This document shows positions 41,201 through 49,069 of a stretch of DNA of 62,916 nucleotides, in pieces. Location: NCBI GenBank assembly GCA_025458125.1, contig JALOTA010000018.1, positions 1-62,916 of the forward strand. The letters are read 5' to 3'. The position numbers and the translations under genes are program-made. Under the pieces are notes generated by a model. The model did not search any database, was not told where the DNA came from, and saw only the letters and a program-made list of their open reading frames with translations. Within the stretch, counting starts at the first letter, position 1. Every line of letters starts with the position of its first letter. Source of the stretch: Hyphomicrobium sp. (lineage in GTDB: Bacteria > Pseudomonadota > Alphaproteobacteria > Rhizobiales > Hyphomicrobiaceae).

Positions 41201-41591
41201 CATCAACACTGAGGTTCAGTACTTCAGTGCCGAATTGCAGAGTGCGAAGGAGATGCTGCGGCGGGACACCCACTCAGCCGCAGCTCTCGACCGTGCCGCC
41301 GATGAGATCGAGGCCGTTCTGCCAGCCTTGCTGCTCGCCCGCGACGGCCGATACGTCGATGCCGTGAACGAACTGATCACAAGTCTGGAGAACGTTCATG
41401 GAGAGGGGCATCTCGACTCTCGGGAGCAGCAACTTTTGCGGCGCTTGAAACATCATGAGGCCGCTCTCAGCCGTGTTGGGCGATCCTCCGACGACGACTG
41501 GCAGAGGATTGCCATGCTCATCGAAGACCTGGCCGACACCCCCCCGCCCGGTGCGATTCAGGGGGAATCCAGTCAGCGCAGGCCGAACTGA
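38280..41591 (+). CDS. Large membrane/coiled-coil protein with tandem C-terminal domain, unknown
   Basis: 1103 residues, no family recognised. Residues about 33-241 form roughly six membrane segments (GRIFAGVALLLALAALYRV; LALLGTTGIVLSLASGW). Residues 250-475 are a long charged coiled coil (KKAALTEEVARLEAERPALA). A Cys-bearing region follows (four Cys between 520 and 592) and a seventh membrane segment at 637-656. Then comes a 90-residue domain in two copies (676-765 and 776-865), each with ALLPD, a Met-x-Pro-Ile-Thr motif, GFMAE and LNAG. The C-terminal 230 residues are helical. The topology would put the coiled coil between membrane parts, like a large scaffold or sensor. It is alone between zur and a TadG-like gene. 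Confidence 0.75.
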   Translation: MAADAVPTPGTEPGAWSNLTSLDPGALQSLSGRIFAGVALLLALAALYRVLPRILKAIEDVFFSNWRLALLGTTGIVLSLASGWTTWDGMRNFTNEPVLSFMVTFGIQGIMLIIAWLIGESFATGMSQRADRQDGSLPRVAQAAAGGLTGVLLFLALGYLFVRFVLGGFGDGGAGGAAAIADSDSILIMATGFLAAALVVLYSASDVVKPYLQSARVITKNAMLWVMFLACMASSVFFSFDSRFNAIFPKDERVRAAELRAQNQVGGIVADIGQTIETRRNEAAEALFRSQEWLAYEKQLDKLADASRGAEKLIEAYYVDQMEERRRAIAEQQERIATAEGSQSGLALKKAALTEEVARLEAERPALAAELQTKKGDLDARAKEVDAKRVEAMAEEKGVEGTLKVGRGQIYRQRMSELDKLQDYYKIGEQRVKDAQKRLDETSTRINAIKQELAGIDGSLAKLKGEAETAQQRIASAGSADQTAAVVKVDPARVLPEFEAALMAFRQKPGADTLTSVHEQCTQLLNAMTSAPTTSQRVAGIDCDPNRAQEAAAAVLSLNAGAQIFAATCAGGEKLNANKSADELLGFARRCLADSGLPSADTDGLRTKINFIELNRDDKAHNFVVSINAFQDGNRLAYLALAIAIAIDSLIFMSGLFGANAVRSPLSDVPTFKSRTAEQLEGIIENALLPDTFDTARVTLSAMRPITNDRGFMAEVRPERLDPQSAGRVLGVLNAGATIHAVEYDPAEDRYLVRAELFEFLSGVSKKSFHANAHHATLAEMEKTVAVALLPDIPQSIDIVFSYMHPITEKHGFMAEIKLGDVGADADKRIVRQVLNAGSVHQRVQRTDTDPLHFFIHRDLYQTLARLRARSMYSPAPGWGGRREELRDGGSATALDAAQPRLEHLGSENAAGPAEDTPADNALEQVAIRNRLLMSMGLAPSAYTDLVRSGALPHAQALGDQLRRLCQDPLMGPHINTEVQYFSAELQSAKEMLRRDTHSAAALDRAADEIEAVLPALLLARDGRYVDAVNELITSLENVHGEGHLDSREQQLLRRLKHHEAALSRVGRSSDDDWQRIAMLIEDLADTPPPGAIQGESSQRRPN
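40305..40874 (+). repeat. Tandem duplication of a 90-residue domain within the 1103-residue protein
   Basis: Copy one is at about 40305-40574 and copy two at about 40605-40874. Aligned words are ALLPD; SAMRPITNDRGFMAEV against SYMHPITEKHGFMAEI; GRVLGVLNAGATIHAV against RQVLNAGSVHQRV; and AELFEFL against RDLYQTLARL. The copies have diverged, so the duplication is old. Confidence 0.8.
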
Positions 41592-42000
41592 TTGGATAAT
41601 CAACCTCCGTCGAACGCGGGGCCTGCAGTTTATCCGCGCGGATTGTGATCCGCCGTCGGGGCGGCGACATCTCATTCGTAAATTCATATGTGACGCCTTT
41701 TAATCGCTTTGCGCCGGGGCCCTTCACCCAGCAGCAAGTGCGCAATGTTATGTGTCATCTGCTCCTTTGAAGATCCTCGCCGGCCGGCCTTTCCAAGCAA
41801 CATTCACTTGTCCCAGCGGGTCGGCTTCAACGATTTAATCTGGCTCATTTTGCAACGTATCAATTCGGTTCATTAAGTCTTTATTCACCGCCCTATTATT
41901 TCCCCCACCACAGTTCCTAAAGTTTATTTAAAAAGAAAGGCACAATATCTCCTATTCTTGAATACGGCATCTTATGAAAATGATTTTCAAGGAGACGACC
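41592..42000. other. AT-richer intergenic region, no gene
   Basis: About 410 bases between the 1103-residue protein and the VWA gene. From about 41840 to 41970 the sequence is clearly less GC-rich than its surroundings and could hold the promoter of the VWA gene. I see no operator with strong symmetry, RNA gene or open frame with protein character. Confidence 0.4.
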
Positions 42001-43218
42001 GTGGGCATTTTCTCGCTCATTCGCCGGTTTTCAACCTCTCAGCGGGGCAGCATCGTCCCGCTCTTCGGGTTCATGTTGCTGGCCGTCGTGATTTCCATCG
42101 GCATCGCCATCGATATGGCCCGCGGCACCCGCGTCTCGGTGATCGCCGGGGGCGCTCTCGACGCAGCGGCGCTGGCTGCCGCCAAAAGCCTTCGCCTCGA
42201 CGGCGCTAACGACGCCGAACTGCTGGCGCTTGCGAAGGACTATTTTGACGCGAACTTCGATGCCATTCCTGTCAGTTCGCGCGAGATCACGGCTCAGGTC
42301 GACCGCGTGAACCACGGCGTGACCTTGGTTGCCGATCTGCAAATCCCGTCTACGCTGGCCGGCATCGTCGGGAAGGATACCATCGACATTCGCAAGAGTG
42401 CCGCAGCGGTTTACGACGTGCGCAATGTCGAGGTTTCGATGATGCTCGATGTCAGCGGCTCGATGGCCGGAACCAAGATCGCAGACCTGAAGACCGCAGC
42501 CGGCGAGCTCGTCGACATTCTGTTGGACGCCAACGCCAACGGCAGCCAGCACAAGATCGCCATCGCGCCATTTTCGACCTCGGTCAACGGCGGCGCCTAT
42601 GCCGACGTCATCGGGACCCGGTTCGATCGCAGAGGGCGGCCGTATGCTGGTGCCAGTACGACATGCATGAGCGACCGCTCAGGCACGAACGCGTTCAACG
42701 ACGCCAATCCGAACATGGGCACGTTCAATATGCGCGCAAGCAGCTGCCCTCAGGCGGCGGTGATGCCGCTGAGCAATGACCGCGTTGCGCTGAAGGACAA
42801 GATCAACAGCCTTCAAGCCAGTGGAATGACCGCGGGGCATCTGGGTGCCGCATGGGCCTGGTATCTTCTCTCGCCGAACTGGGCGTCGCTGTGGCCCGGC
42901 GACAGCCAGCCCGTCGCCTACAACGAGCCTGAATTCCAGAAGGTCGCAATCCTTATGACCGATGGCATGTTCAATACGGCTTACGAGAGTGGCAACGGCA
43001 ATTCAGAAGCGCAGGCCCGTTTGGTTTGCACCAACATGAAGAACGCCGGGGTGACGGTATTCACCGTCGGGTTCCAGGTTCCGCGTGACGTCCTGCCGAT
43101 CCTGCAGCACTGCGCAACTTCGCCGAAGCACTTCTTCGACGCCAGCAGCGGCGAGGAACTTCGCCAGACTTTCAGAACGATCGCGCAGAAGCTGAACGGC
43201 CTGCGGCTCGCGTCGTAA
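42001..43218 (+). CDS. TadG-like pilus-assembly protein with VWA domain
   Basis: 405 residues. The N-terminus has the class III signal/TadE-G start SQRGSIVPLFGFMLLAVVIS, a single membrane segment. A von Willebrand A domain follows with the MIDAS motif DVSGSMAGTK and later TDGMFNTAYE. Such proteins anchor tight-adherence pili, but no tad ATPase or pilin is next to it. I chose the GTG at 42001 because AAGGAG stands six bases before it; ATGs at 41974 and 41983 lie upstream of that site. Confidence 0.8.
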   Translation: MGIFSLIRRFSTSQRGSIVPLFGFMLLAVVISIGIAIDMARGTRVSVIAGGALDAAALAAAKSLRLDGANDAELLALAKDYFDANFDAIPVSSREITAQVDRVNHGVTLVADLQIPSTLAGIVGKDTIDIRKSAAAVYDVRNVEVSMMLDVSGSMAGTKIADLKTAAGELVDILLDANANGSQHKIAIAPFSTSVNGGAYADVIGTRFDRRGRPYAGASTTCMSDRSGTNAFNDANPNMGTFNMRASSCPQAAVMPLSNDRVALKDKINSLQASGMTAGHLGAAWAWYLLSPNWASLWPGDSQPVAYNEPEFQKVAILMTDGMFNTAYESGNGNSEAQARLVCTNMKNAGVTVFTVGFQVPRDVLPILQHCATSPKHFFDASSGEELRQTFRTIAQKLNGLRLAS

Positions 43219-43242
43219 TCGACTGAGTAAAGGCACGCGGCC

Positions 43243-44088
43243 TCAGCCGGGGAAAGGAATGACCCGCTGACGCTGCGTGCCAAGCCCCTCGATGGTGAGT
43301 TCCATCACATCACCTGCCTTCAGGTACTGCGGCGGCTTCATTCCTGACCCAACTCCAGGCGGCGTGCCGGTGGTTACGACATCGCCAGCTTCCAGAACGC
43401 AGAACTGCGTAATGTAGGCCACCAGATAGGGAATGGAGAAAATCATCGTCGAGGTCGAGCCTTTCTGGCGCGTCTCTCCATTGACCTTCAATTCCATGGC
43501 AAGGTTTGACGGGTCGATCTCGTCGGCCGTAACGAGCCAGGGCCCCAGCGGGCCGAATGTTTCGGCGCACTTGCCCTTCATCCACTGGCCATTTCTCTTC
43601 ATCTGAAACCGGCGCTCAGAAACATCGTTGCAGACGGCAAATCCTGCAACATAATCCATGGCGTCTTTTTCTTCGACGTAACGGGCTCTCTTTCCGATCA
43701 CGAATGCGATTTCAAGCTCCCAATCCATCCGGTCGGCATTTTTTGGATAGATGACGTCGTCGTTGGGGCCGCAGATGGAGTTACCGAGTTTGTTGAACAG
43801 GATGGGTTCCGACGGGATCTCCTGCCCCGTCTCGCGGGCATGATCTGCGTAGTTCAAACCGACGGCGATGAAGCTCCAGGGGCGCGACACGGGCGAACCG
43901 AGGCGGACGCCTTCAGGGACGAGTGGCAGCTTAGCGGGATCGAGCGCACGCAGACGGTCCAGGGTTTCCCGCCCAAGGGTCGCGCCGCCGATGTCGGCGA
44001 CATGTGCCGCGAGATCCCGGATACGGCCGTTGTTATCGACGAGACCGGGCTTTTCTTCGCCAGGATTTCCATACCGCACGAGCTTCAT
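43243..44088 (-). CDS. Fumarylacetoacetate hydrolase family protein
   Basis: 281 residues of the FAH superfamily, which hydrolyses or decarboxylates beta-keto acids in aromatic and sugar-acid degradation. Metal ligands are seen in DWELEIAFVIGKRARYV and the core in AVCNDVSERRFQMKRNGQW; the C-terminus is TGTPPGVGSGMKPPQYLKAG. The ATG at 44088 begins MKLVRYGNPGEE, the family start. The substrate is not predicted. It converges with the VWA gene, leaving 24 bases between the two stop codons. Confidence 0.88.
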   Translation of the reverse strand: MKLVRYGNPGEEKPGLVDNNGRIRDLAAHVADIGGATLGRETLDRLRALDPAKLPLVPEGVRLGSPVSRPWSFIAVGLNYADHARETGQEIPSEPILFNKLGNSICGPNDDVIYPKNADRMDWELEIAFVIGKRARYVEEKDAMDYVAGFAVCNDVSERRFQMKRNGQWMKGKCAETFGPLGPWLVTADEIDPSNLAMELKVNGETRQKGSTSTMIFSIPYLVAYITQFCVLEAGDVVTTGTPPGVGSGMKPPQYLKAGDVMELTIEGLGTQRQRVIPFPG

Positions 44089-44202
44089 GATTTTTCGTCC
44101 CCGTCGCTGACTTCTGCATGAAATCGCGACTTCCATGCGCGAAAAGCGGCCGGTGCGCAAGCGAAGGGCCGGTGGCGGCACGTCGCGGCTCCGGGACCCT
44201 GA

Positions 44203-46686
44203 TCACGGCCGGAGACTGTGCAGCGTTTCGTCGCCGGGGCTTGGGCCTGCTGACTTCTGCATCCCTGCGACCGGCAAGCGGCGGGGCGATGCCGGCGGCG
44301 GCAGCAGTTGGCGCTGCGGATTGGAGCGCGCATGCCCGGAGAGGTCCTGGAGCAGGATCTCGAGCAGCGGCGCAGCGACCTGGGCCGCGTGCAGGGACGT
44401 GGCCCAGGGCTCGCTGGCGGAACCGGTGCCGACGAGAACGACGTAGCTATAGGCCGCGCCGTTTTCGAACTGGAGGCCACCCGCGGTCCAGACATCGACG
44501 GTCGCGTTGGGGTCTTCGGTAACCTGTGTGCCGGTCTTGGCGAAGTGAAAACGCAGATCGGACCTTCGAGCGGCGCACCAGTGCGAAAGGGAACGGAGGG
44601 TACCTGCAGGCGTCTTGCCATTGGCATAGCAGAGCGGGGCCTCCAGCAGCTTGCGGACCAGTGGGACGGCGGCCGGCTTGATCACATCATTGGGCACGAC
44701 GCCCCCGTTGCGCGGTCCAGACTCATTGTTTCCTGTCGATTTGCCCGTGAAATCGTAGGTCTTCACCAGCGTCGGCAACTTCACGGGAGCAGACCCGCGA
44801 CCGAGGAGGGCTGCGAGCACCACGGACGACATCATGTGAACCCGCCGCGGGCTCCCCGAAATCTGGCCAAGGACAGCGGCCGTCGAGGGCGGAACTTCGA
44901 AGCCCGACGCGTCCGCCGGCGGCATGGTGAATCCTAACCGCGTAATGAGCTGCCGGACGCGGGGCTGCCCGACGCGAGCGGTCCGGTCGAGAAGCGGGGC
45001 GTTCAATGAGCAGGCGAAGGCGACGATCGCCCGGCGCGTCTTTTTCCCAGTTCCGCCGCGGGCGCACGTGTCGAGCCCCGTGGCAGGCGCCTCGGTATCG
45101 AGATATGGGCTCTCGATGGTGTCCCGCATCGTGTTGGCGATCGCGATGGCGGCGATGATCTTGCCCGTCGAAGCGATCATGCGCGGATCGTGCTCAGGTT
45201 CATAGCGGCCTGTCGCCGGGCTGCGGGCGACGGACGCGCCGAAATAGGCGGCTCGTTCGCCGGTTTCGAAATAGCGAATGATTTCGCCGTTGTGGTCTGC
45301 CGCGACGACCACCACGTCGGGAACCTTGGTATCGACTCCAGCGCGCGCGGGATCGAGCGTAAACCCGGCAGCGATCTTCGATCGCTCGGTCTGATCGATG
45401 CGCGCGAGGACCGGGGCAATTTTCGATCCGAACTCGAGATTTTCCAAGGTGTCCAGCGTCGTCGTCACGCCGCGCACATAGGACCGCCAGGCAAACCCGT
45501 AGGTCTGCTTCATTTCCTCGCGAACGCCGAAGCGAGCGGACGGCATCAAGGCATTGGCTCGGATGACCGGATTGGCCTGGGCGCGCGCAGCGAGTGCCGG
45601 CGCAAACCTCTCCAACGCTTCCTGCAATCGCGGCCGCACCTTTGGATCAGGCGGGCCGCCGGCGAGACCGACCAACTCAAACACGACATCGGCCTTCACT
45701 TTGTCATCGCCGATGAGTTTCTCGGCACAGGTGCGGGCGCGCACCTCGGTGATGTAGCGCCATCGGTCGATGCGCACGACATTCAGCCGGTCGCTGCCGG
45801 GCATCAGAATGATCGGCTTGTTCACGGCGGAAGCGAGCACCATCTGCTCGGCGATCGAGAGTTCCCGTGCTTCTTTGCCGAAGACGATACGGCTGGTCAC
45901 TTCCACGCCGTGAAGCGGCGCGCCACCGGTTCTCTGGGCAAGCCAGATGTGATTGGCGGCCCATTGCTTAAGCGCCGCATCGCCCTCACGGGTGAGAACG
46001 CGGTGGATGACAGGTGCAAGCCACCACTCGCCGAATTTGCGACGCAGCTTCTCAATGCTGCCCTCTTTGGCATCCGGCGGTGTCTTATAGATCACCCGCA
46101 CGAACTGCATCGGCAGCGTCGAGCCGCCAACTCCGATTGACGGGCGTGCATTGGCTAAGCTGCGCTCGATCGAAGACAGAGGGATCTTCAATACACCCAG
46201 AAGATCGATGCCGAACGGGTTGAGCCAGGTGCCGAGATAGCGATCCTCGTGATAAAGGAGGCACTTCCAATAGAATTCGGGGACCTCGCGCACCGGGATC
46301 GACTTGTGGTCGGGATTGGCGGTGTAGTCGCCAAGTTCGATCGAGCGGCTGGTATAGTTCACGTCCCGCAGACTATCCAGGCGCGGATCGAAGGTGCCCA
46401 CGAAACTGCCGCGGCGGTCATAGATCGCGGTCGCGATCCAGCGTTCAGCGTCGTACCTCAGCTTTTCCGCCACAGTAAACGAGCCGGTTACGGCTCGAAT
46501 GGGTGCCACGACATAAACGAGACACAAAGCGAACGCGACATAGGCGAATCCAGCAACGAACACGTACCGCAACGGTCCGAGCCGGGGGTTGAAGGCAACG
46601 TATTCATAAAGCCAGCGCAGCACCAATAACGGCAGACGCGACACCGTTTCGATCGCAGCCGTCAGGATTTTTATGAGGTTTCCCAT
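44203..46686 (-). CDS. Class A penicillin-binding protein-like transglycosylase/transpeptidase
   Basis: 827 residues. One N-terminal membrane anchor (YVFVAGFAYVAFALCLVYVV), a GT51 domain with CLLYHEDRYLG and VGGSTLPMQFVRVIY, and a transpeptidase domain with STGK in ASTGKIIAAIAIA, SLN in FACSLNAPLL and KTG in FHFAKTGTQ. The GT51 motifs are divergent (HEDRYLG where EDRRFYxHxG is usual, and LPMQFVR for ITQQLAKN), so glycan synthesis activity may be altered. The ATG at 46686 is chosen; a start at 46722 directly after GGAGG would add twelve residues. It is not in an operon with the neighbouring hydrolase. Confidence 0.87.
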   Translation of the reverse strand: MGNLIKILTAAIETVSRLPLLVLRWLYEYVAFNPRLGPLRYVFVAGFAYVAFALCLVYVVAPIRAVTGSFTVAEKLRYDAERWIATAIYDRRGSFVGTFDPRLDSLRDVNYTSRSIELGDYTANPDHKSIPVREVPEFYWKCLLYHEDRYLGTWLNPFGIDLLGVLKIPLSSIERSLANARPSIGVGGSTLPMQFVRVIYKTPPDAKEGSIEKLRRKFGEWWLAPVIHRVLTREGDAALKQWAANHIWLAQRTGGAPLHGVEVTSRIVFGKEARELSIAEQMVLASAVNKPIILMPGSDRLNVVRIDRWRYITEVRARTCAEKLIGDDKVKADVVFELVGLAGGPPDPKVRPRLQEALERFAPALAARAQANPVIRANALMPSARFGVREEMKQTYGFAWRSYVRGVTTTLDTLENLEFGSKIAPVLARIDQTERSKIAAGFTLDPARAGVDTKVPDVVVVAADHNGEIIRYFETGERAAYFGASVARSPATGRYEPEHDPRMIASTGKIIAAIAIANTMRDTIESPYLDTEAPATGLDTCARGGTGKKTRRAIVAFACSLNAPLLDRTARVGQPRVRQLITRLGFTMPPADASGFEVPPSTAAVLGQISGSPRRVHMMSSVVLAALLGRGSAPVKLPTLVKTYDFTGKSTGNNESGPRNGGVVPNDVIKPAAVPLVRKLLEAPLCYANGKTPAGTLRSLSHWCAARRSDLRFHFAKTGTQVTEDPNATVDVWTAGGLQFENGAAYSYVVLVGTGSASEPWATSLHAAQVAAPLLEILLQDLSGHARSNPQRQLLPPPASPRRLPVAGMQKSAGPSPGDETLHSLRP

Positions 46687-46837
46687 AGACCTAGACGAAC
46701 CCGGCCTGGAATTCGACGGCATTCCTCCACCGCCCGCCCGAGAGCTAGCGCTGCTTTATGGCGCGGCCTCGTTCCGTTTGGGGCCCGGCCGTGTCCGCAT
46801 CGCGCCGCAATAGCGCCTTCCCTTCAAACGGGGGGAT

Positions 46838-46862
46838 GGAATATCCGAGCAACAACCGCGTT
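46838..46862 (+). promoter_or_regulatory. EcfG-like general-stress promoter of the sigma factor gene
   Basis: GGAAT (46838-46842), a 16-base spacer and CGTT (46859-46862) match the alphaproteobacterial EcfG-type ECF promoter (GGAAC-N16/17-CGTT) with one mismatch. It lies 32 bases before the GTG start of the sigma gene, an ideal distance, and would allow autoregulation or control by the general stress response. Confidence 0.6.
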
Positions 46863-46894
46863 CTTATGGCAACGCGCCGCGGAGAGGGCATTCC

Positions 46895-47566
46895 GTGACG
46901 GAAGATGTAAGGGCTCGAATGATCGCGTTCCTGCCGCGCCTGCGCAGGTTCGCATTCGCGCTCACGAGAAACATGGATCAGGCAGACGACCTCGTTCAGG
47001 ACACCTGCGAGCGTGCGCTCGCGCGACTTGATCAGTGGGAGCCGGGAACGAAGCTCGAGAGTTGGATGTATCGCATCGCGCAAAACCTCTGGCTTGACCG
47101 CAAGCGGTCCGAAAAGGTCCGGGGCCCTGCGCTCGACATCGATGAGGCTGTAGGACTCATGGGTGAAGATGGCCGCGCGGTTACCGAAGGGCGGCTCACG
47201 CTCGCAGCCGTGAGCCGGGGCATGGATAAGCTGCCGCCAGATCAGCAGGTTCTCGTCACCATGGTTTGCGTGGACGGTCTTTCCTACAAGGACGCCGCTA
47301 CAATCCTCAATGTCCCGATCGGAACGGTCATGAGCCGTCTTTCACGAGCGCGGCAAGCGCTCCACCAGCACATCGCCGCCGACGCCGGCATTTCAACCCC
47401 GCATCATGGCGTACGCCGACGGCCAGGTTTCGGCCGAGGAAAAGGCGTGGCTGGAAAGCATTCTTGCCGTCGATCCGGCGGTGCGCGCCCGGCTCGAGCC
47501 ATTTCTTGTGACGGGGCCGGGTCAATTCTCGGCGTTCGATGTCATTCTCGACGCGCCCATTCCTGA
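46895..47566 (+). CDS. ECF sigma factor, 3' end probably wrong (reads into anti-sigma gene)
   Basis: The sigma-70 region 2 (RRFAFALTRNMDQADDLVQD and RALARLDQWEPGTKLESWMY) and region 4 (LPPDQQVLVTMVCVDGLSYK then LNVPIGTVMSRLSRARQAL) are complete by about 47360. Region 4 normally ends the protein within a few residues. Here the frame continues for about 60 residues of Arg/Gly-rich sequence that is the out-of-frame reading of the anti-sigma gene, overlapping it by 161 bases. The natural stop may have been lost by deletion. GTG start, with GGAGAGGG upstream. Confidence 0.8.
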   Translation: MTEDVRARMIAFLPRLRRFAFALTRNMDQADDLVQDTCERALARLDQWEPGTKLESWMYRIAQNLWLDRKRSEKVRGPALDIDEAVGLMGEDGRAVTEGRLTLAAVSRGMDKLPPDQQVLVTMVCVDGLSYKDAATILNVPIGTVMSRLSRARQALHQHIAADAGISTPHHGVRRRPGFGRGKGVAGKHSCRRSGGARPARAISCDGAGSILGVRCHSRRAHS

Positions 47567-48185
47567 TCGCCTCATCGACACCATTCGTGGGACGAAACCT
47601 GCCGCCAAAGCTTCGGCACCGTCAGTCCGGACCGGATTGTTCGACCGGCTGTTTCCCAACGGGTTCGGATTGACTCCGGCGTTGGGTTACGCCGCGGCGC
47701 TGGTTGCCGGCATCGGCATCGGATCGGCGCTGCTCACGGCGCCGTCCGGCGAAGAGCCGCTTCTAGTGGCGGATCGCGATGGCTTTATTGCTGCCGGCCG
47801 CTTGCAGTCCACGCTCGAACGTGTCCCCTCGGGAGACAACAAGCTCGTCAAGGAAGGCGACATCCGGCCCGTGCTCACCGTTCGGGACGGCGACGGGCAG
47901 ATCTGCCGGCAGTATGAGATCGTCGGCCGGAAGAAGGGACCGCAAGGGCTTGCCTGTCGCGAGGGCGACGGAGACTGGCGCATTACCGTGCTGACCGGCG
48001 GGGCGGATGCAGCATCCGCCCGCAATGCAAGCCAGAATGACGGCGGCGTGGTCGATGGAATGATCGGCACGGCCCTCAAAAACCTTCCGGGACATAGCGA
48101 ACTCTCGGGCGTCGAGGAATTGTTCCTCATCGAACGCGGCTGGGGTGGCGCGCCTGCCGTGCAGAAGGCCCCCGAAGAAAATTGA
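47406..48185 (+). CDS. Membrane anti-sigma factor
   Basis: 259 residues from an internal ATG. N-terminal MAYADGQVSAEEKAWLESIL is the usual start of this anti-sigma family after a short acidic leader, which is missing here. A single membrane segment (LGYAAALVAGIGIGSALL) is followed by a periplasmic domain with Cys in DGQICRQYEIV and GLACREGD. It should bind the ECF sigma encoded just upstream. Upstream of 47406 the frame is open but reads PPTPAFQPRI, not the expected leader, consistent with a deletion joining the two genes. Confidence 0.75.
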   Translation: MAYADGQVSAEEKAWLESILAVDPAVRARLEPFLVTGPGQFSAFDVILDAPIPDRLIDTIRGTKPAAKASAPSVRTGLFDRLFPNGFGLTPALGYAAALVAGIGIGSALLTAPSGEEPLLVADRDGFIAAGRLQSTLERVPSGDNKLVKEGDIRPVLTVRDGDGQICRQYEIVGRKKGPQGLACREGDGDWRITVLTGGADAASARNASQNDGGVVDGMIGTALKNLPGHSELSGVEELFLIERGWGGAPAVQKAPEEN

Positions 48186-49069
48186 TCAACTGGCGGGAAT
48201 AGACAGCGTTTCCAGCCGTTGAAATCGAGTTCTCGGCTCCCTGAGACAGACCACCGGCAAAACATCCGGACCGCCCCGAAGGATCAGAGCCGGTTGGACT
48301 GTCAAACAGGAGACTTGGTGCTCACTCCAGTCGAGCTTTCCCGCACGGGCTTCGGCTGGAGCGACACCAGGATGGGGGTTGGCCTAACCGCCCTCCTGGC
48401 CACTCCCCGATGCGAGGCCCGTTTCGCGCCTAACCGGAAGCCCCCGCGACCGGCCGGATTGCGGACGGGCCTCAATTCGTTGAAGAGCGGCTTTTGATGG
48501 GCGGTATACGATTCCACCCCTTTGCGCAGAGGCGTCCTCTGGCGGCAAAACAACAATGACCGCTGCCGGGTCATCGTCCGGCAGGCAGGAATAAGCCCAA
48601 TTTCAATGGGGTATGACTGCAGGAGCGTGCGAATTCTCGCTCACTCGCCCCAGTCCGGGAATCAATTCGGCGTCCGATCTTTCAGAACGCGTTCAACAGC
48701 ACGAAAAGCCCGACGCCGACCGCCGGCCCCAGCATCGACGCCAGAACCAGCATAAGAAAAGACTTACCAGCCATTACACACAACCCCGCACGCTTACCGC
48801 CGGTCTCCTCGGCCGGCTTAAAATTGTCCCCTGCGCCTTCCCAAAGCGCTTCGGACCACAACCGCGACGTGTCCACGCCCAGTCACTTCGCGGTTAACAA
48901 GAACTTACACGGAAAAAATGCCTTTGGATCAAACTTACCCCATTTAAGATATAATGTGATCTCGCAATGGCGAAGGTGATGCTGCGTCGCAGCAACACAG
49001 CAGGTCGCGGCTTAAGTGCCTGAAATGCTTAATCCTTGACCTGGAAACGTCCGATAGGTCTGGCCTTGC
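48186..49069. other. Long intergenic region with structured block
   Basis: About 880 bases with no sure large gene. Bases 48290-48590 are GC-rich and contain two clean hairpins (CAGAGG-CGT-CCTCTG at 48527-48541; TGCCGG...CCGGCA at 48564-48583), which could be part of a structured RNA. Open frames here (about 90 residues on both strands) have no protein character. A near-match to a CtrA box (TTAA-N7-TTAC) is at 48894-48908. A 30-residue membrane peptide gene is listed separately. Confidence 0.4.
48682..48774 (-). CDS. Tiny hydrophobic membrane peptide
   Basis: A 30-residue open frame on the minus strand gives MAGKSFLMLVLASMLGPAVG and then VGLFVLLNAF, one membrane helix with a single charged residue near the N-terminus. 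Its size and composition suit a small membrane protein. The ribosome-binding site is weak (GGGG nine bases upstream). It is also the C-terminal end of a 64-residue frame starting at 48876. Confidence 0.4.
   Translation of the reverse strand: MAGKSFLMLVLASMLGPAVGVGLFVLLNAF

Noticed and set aside
48302-48574. A 90-residue minus-strand frame and its plus-strand counterpart
   Set aside because: No ribosome-binding site, basic low-complexity sequence, more probably part of a structured RNA or plain intergenic DNA.
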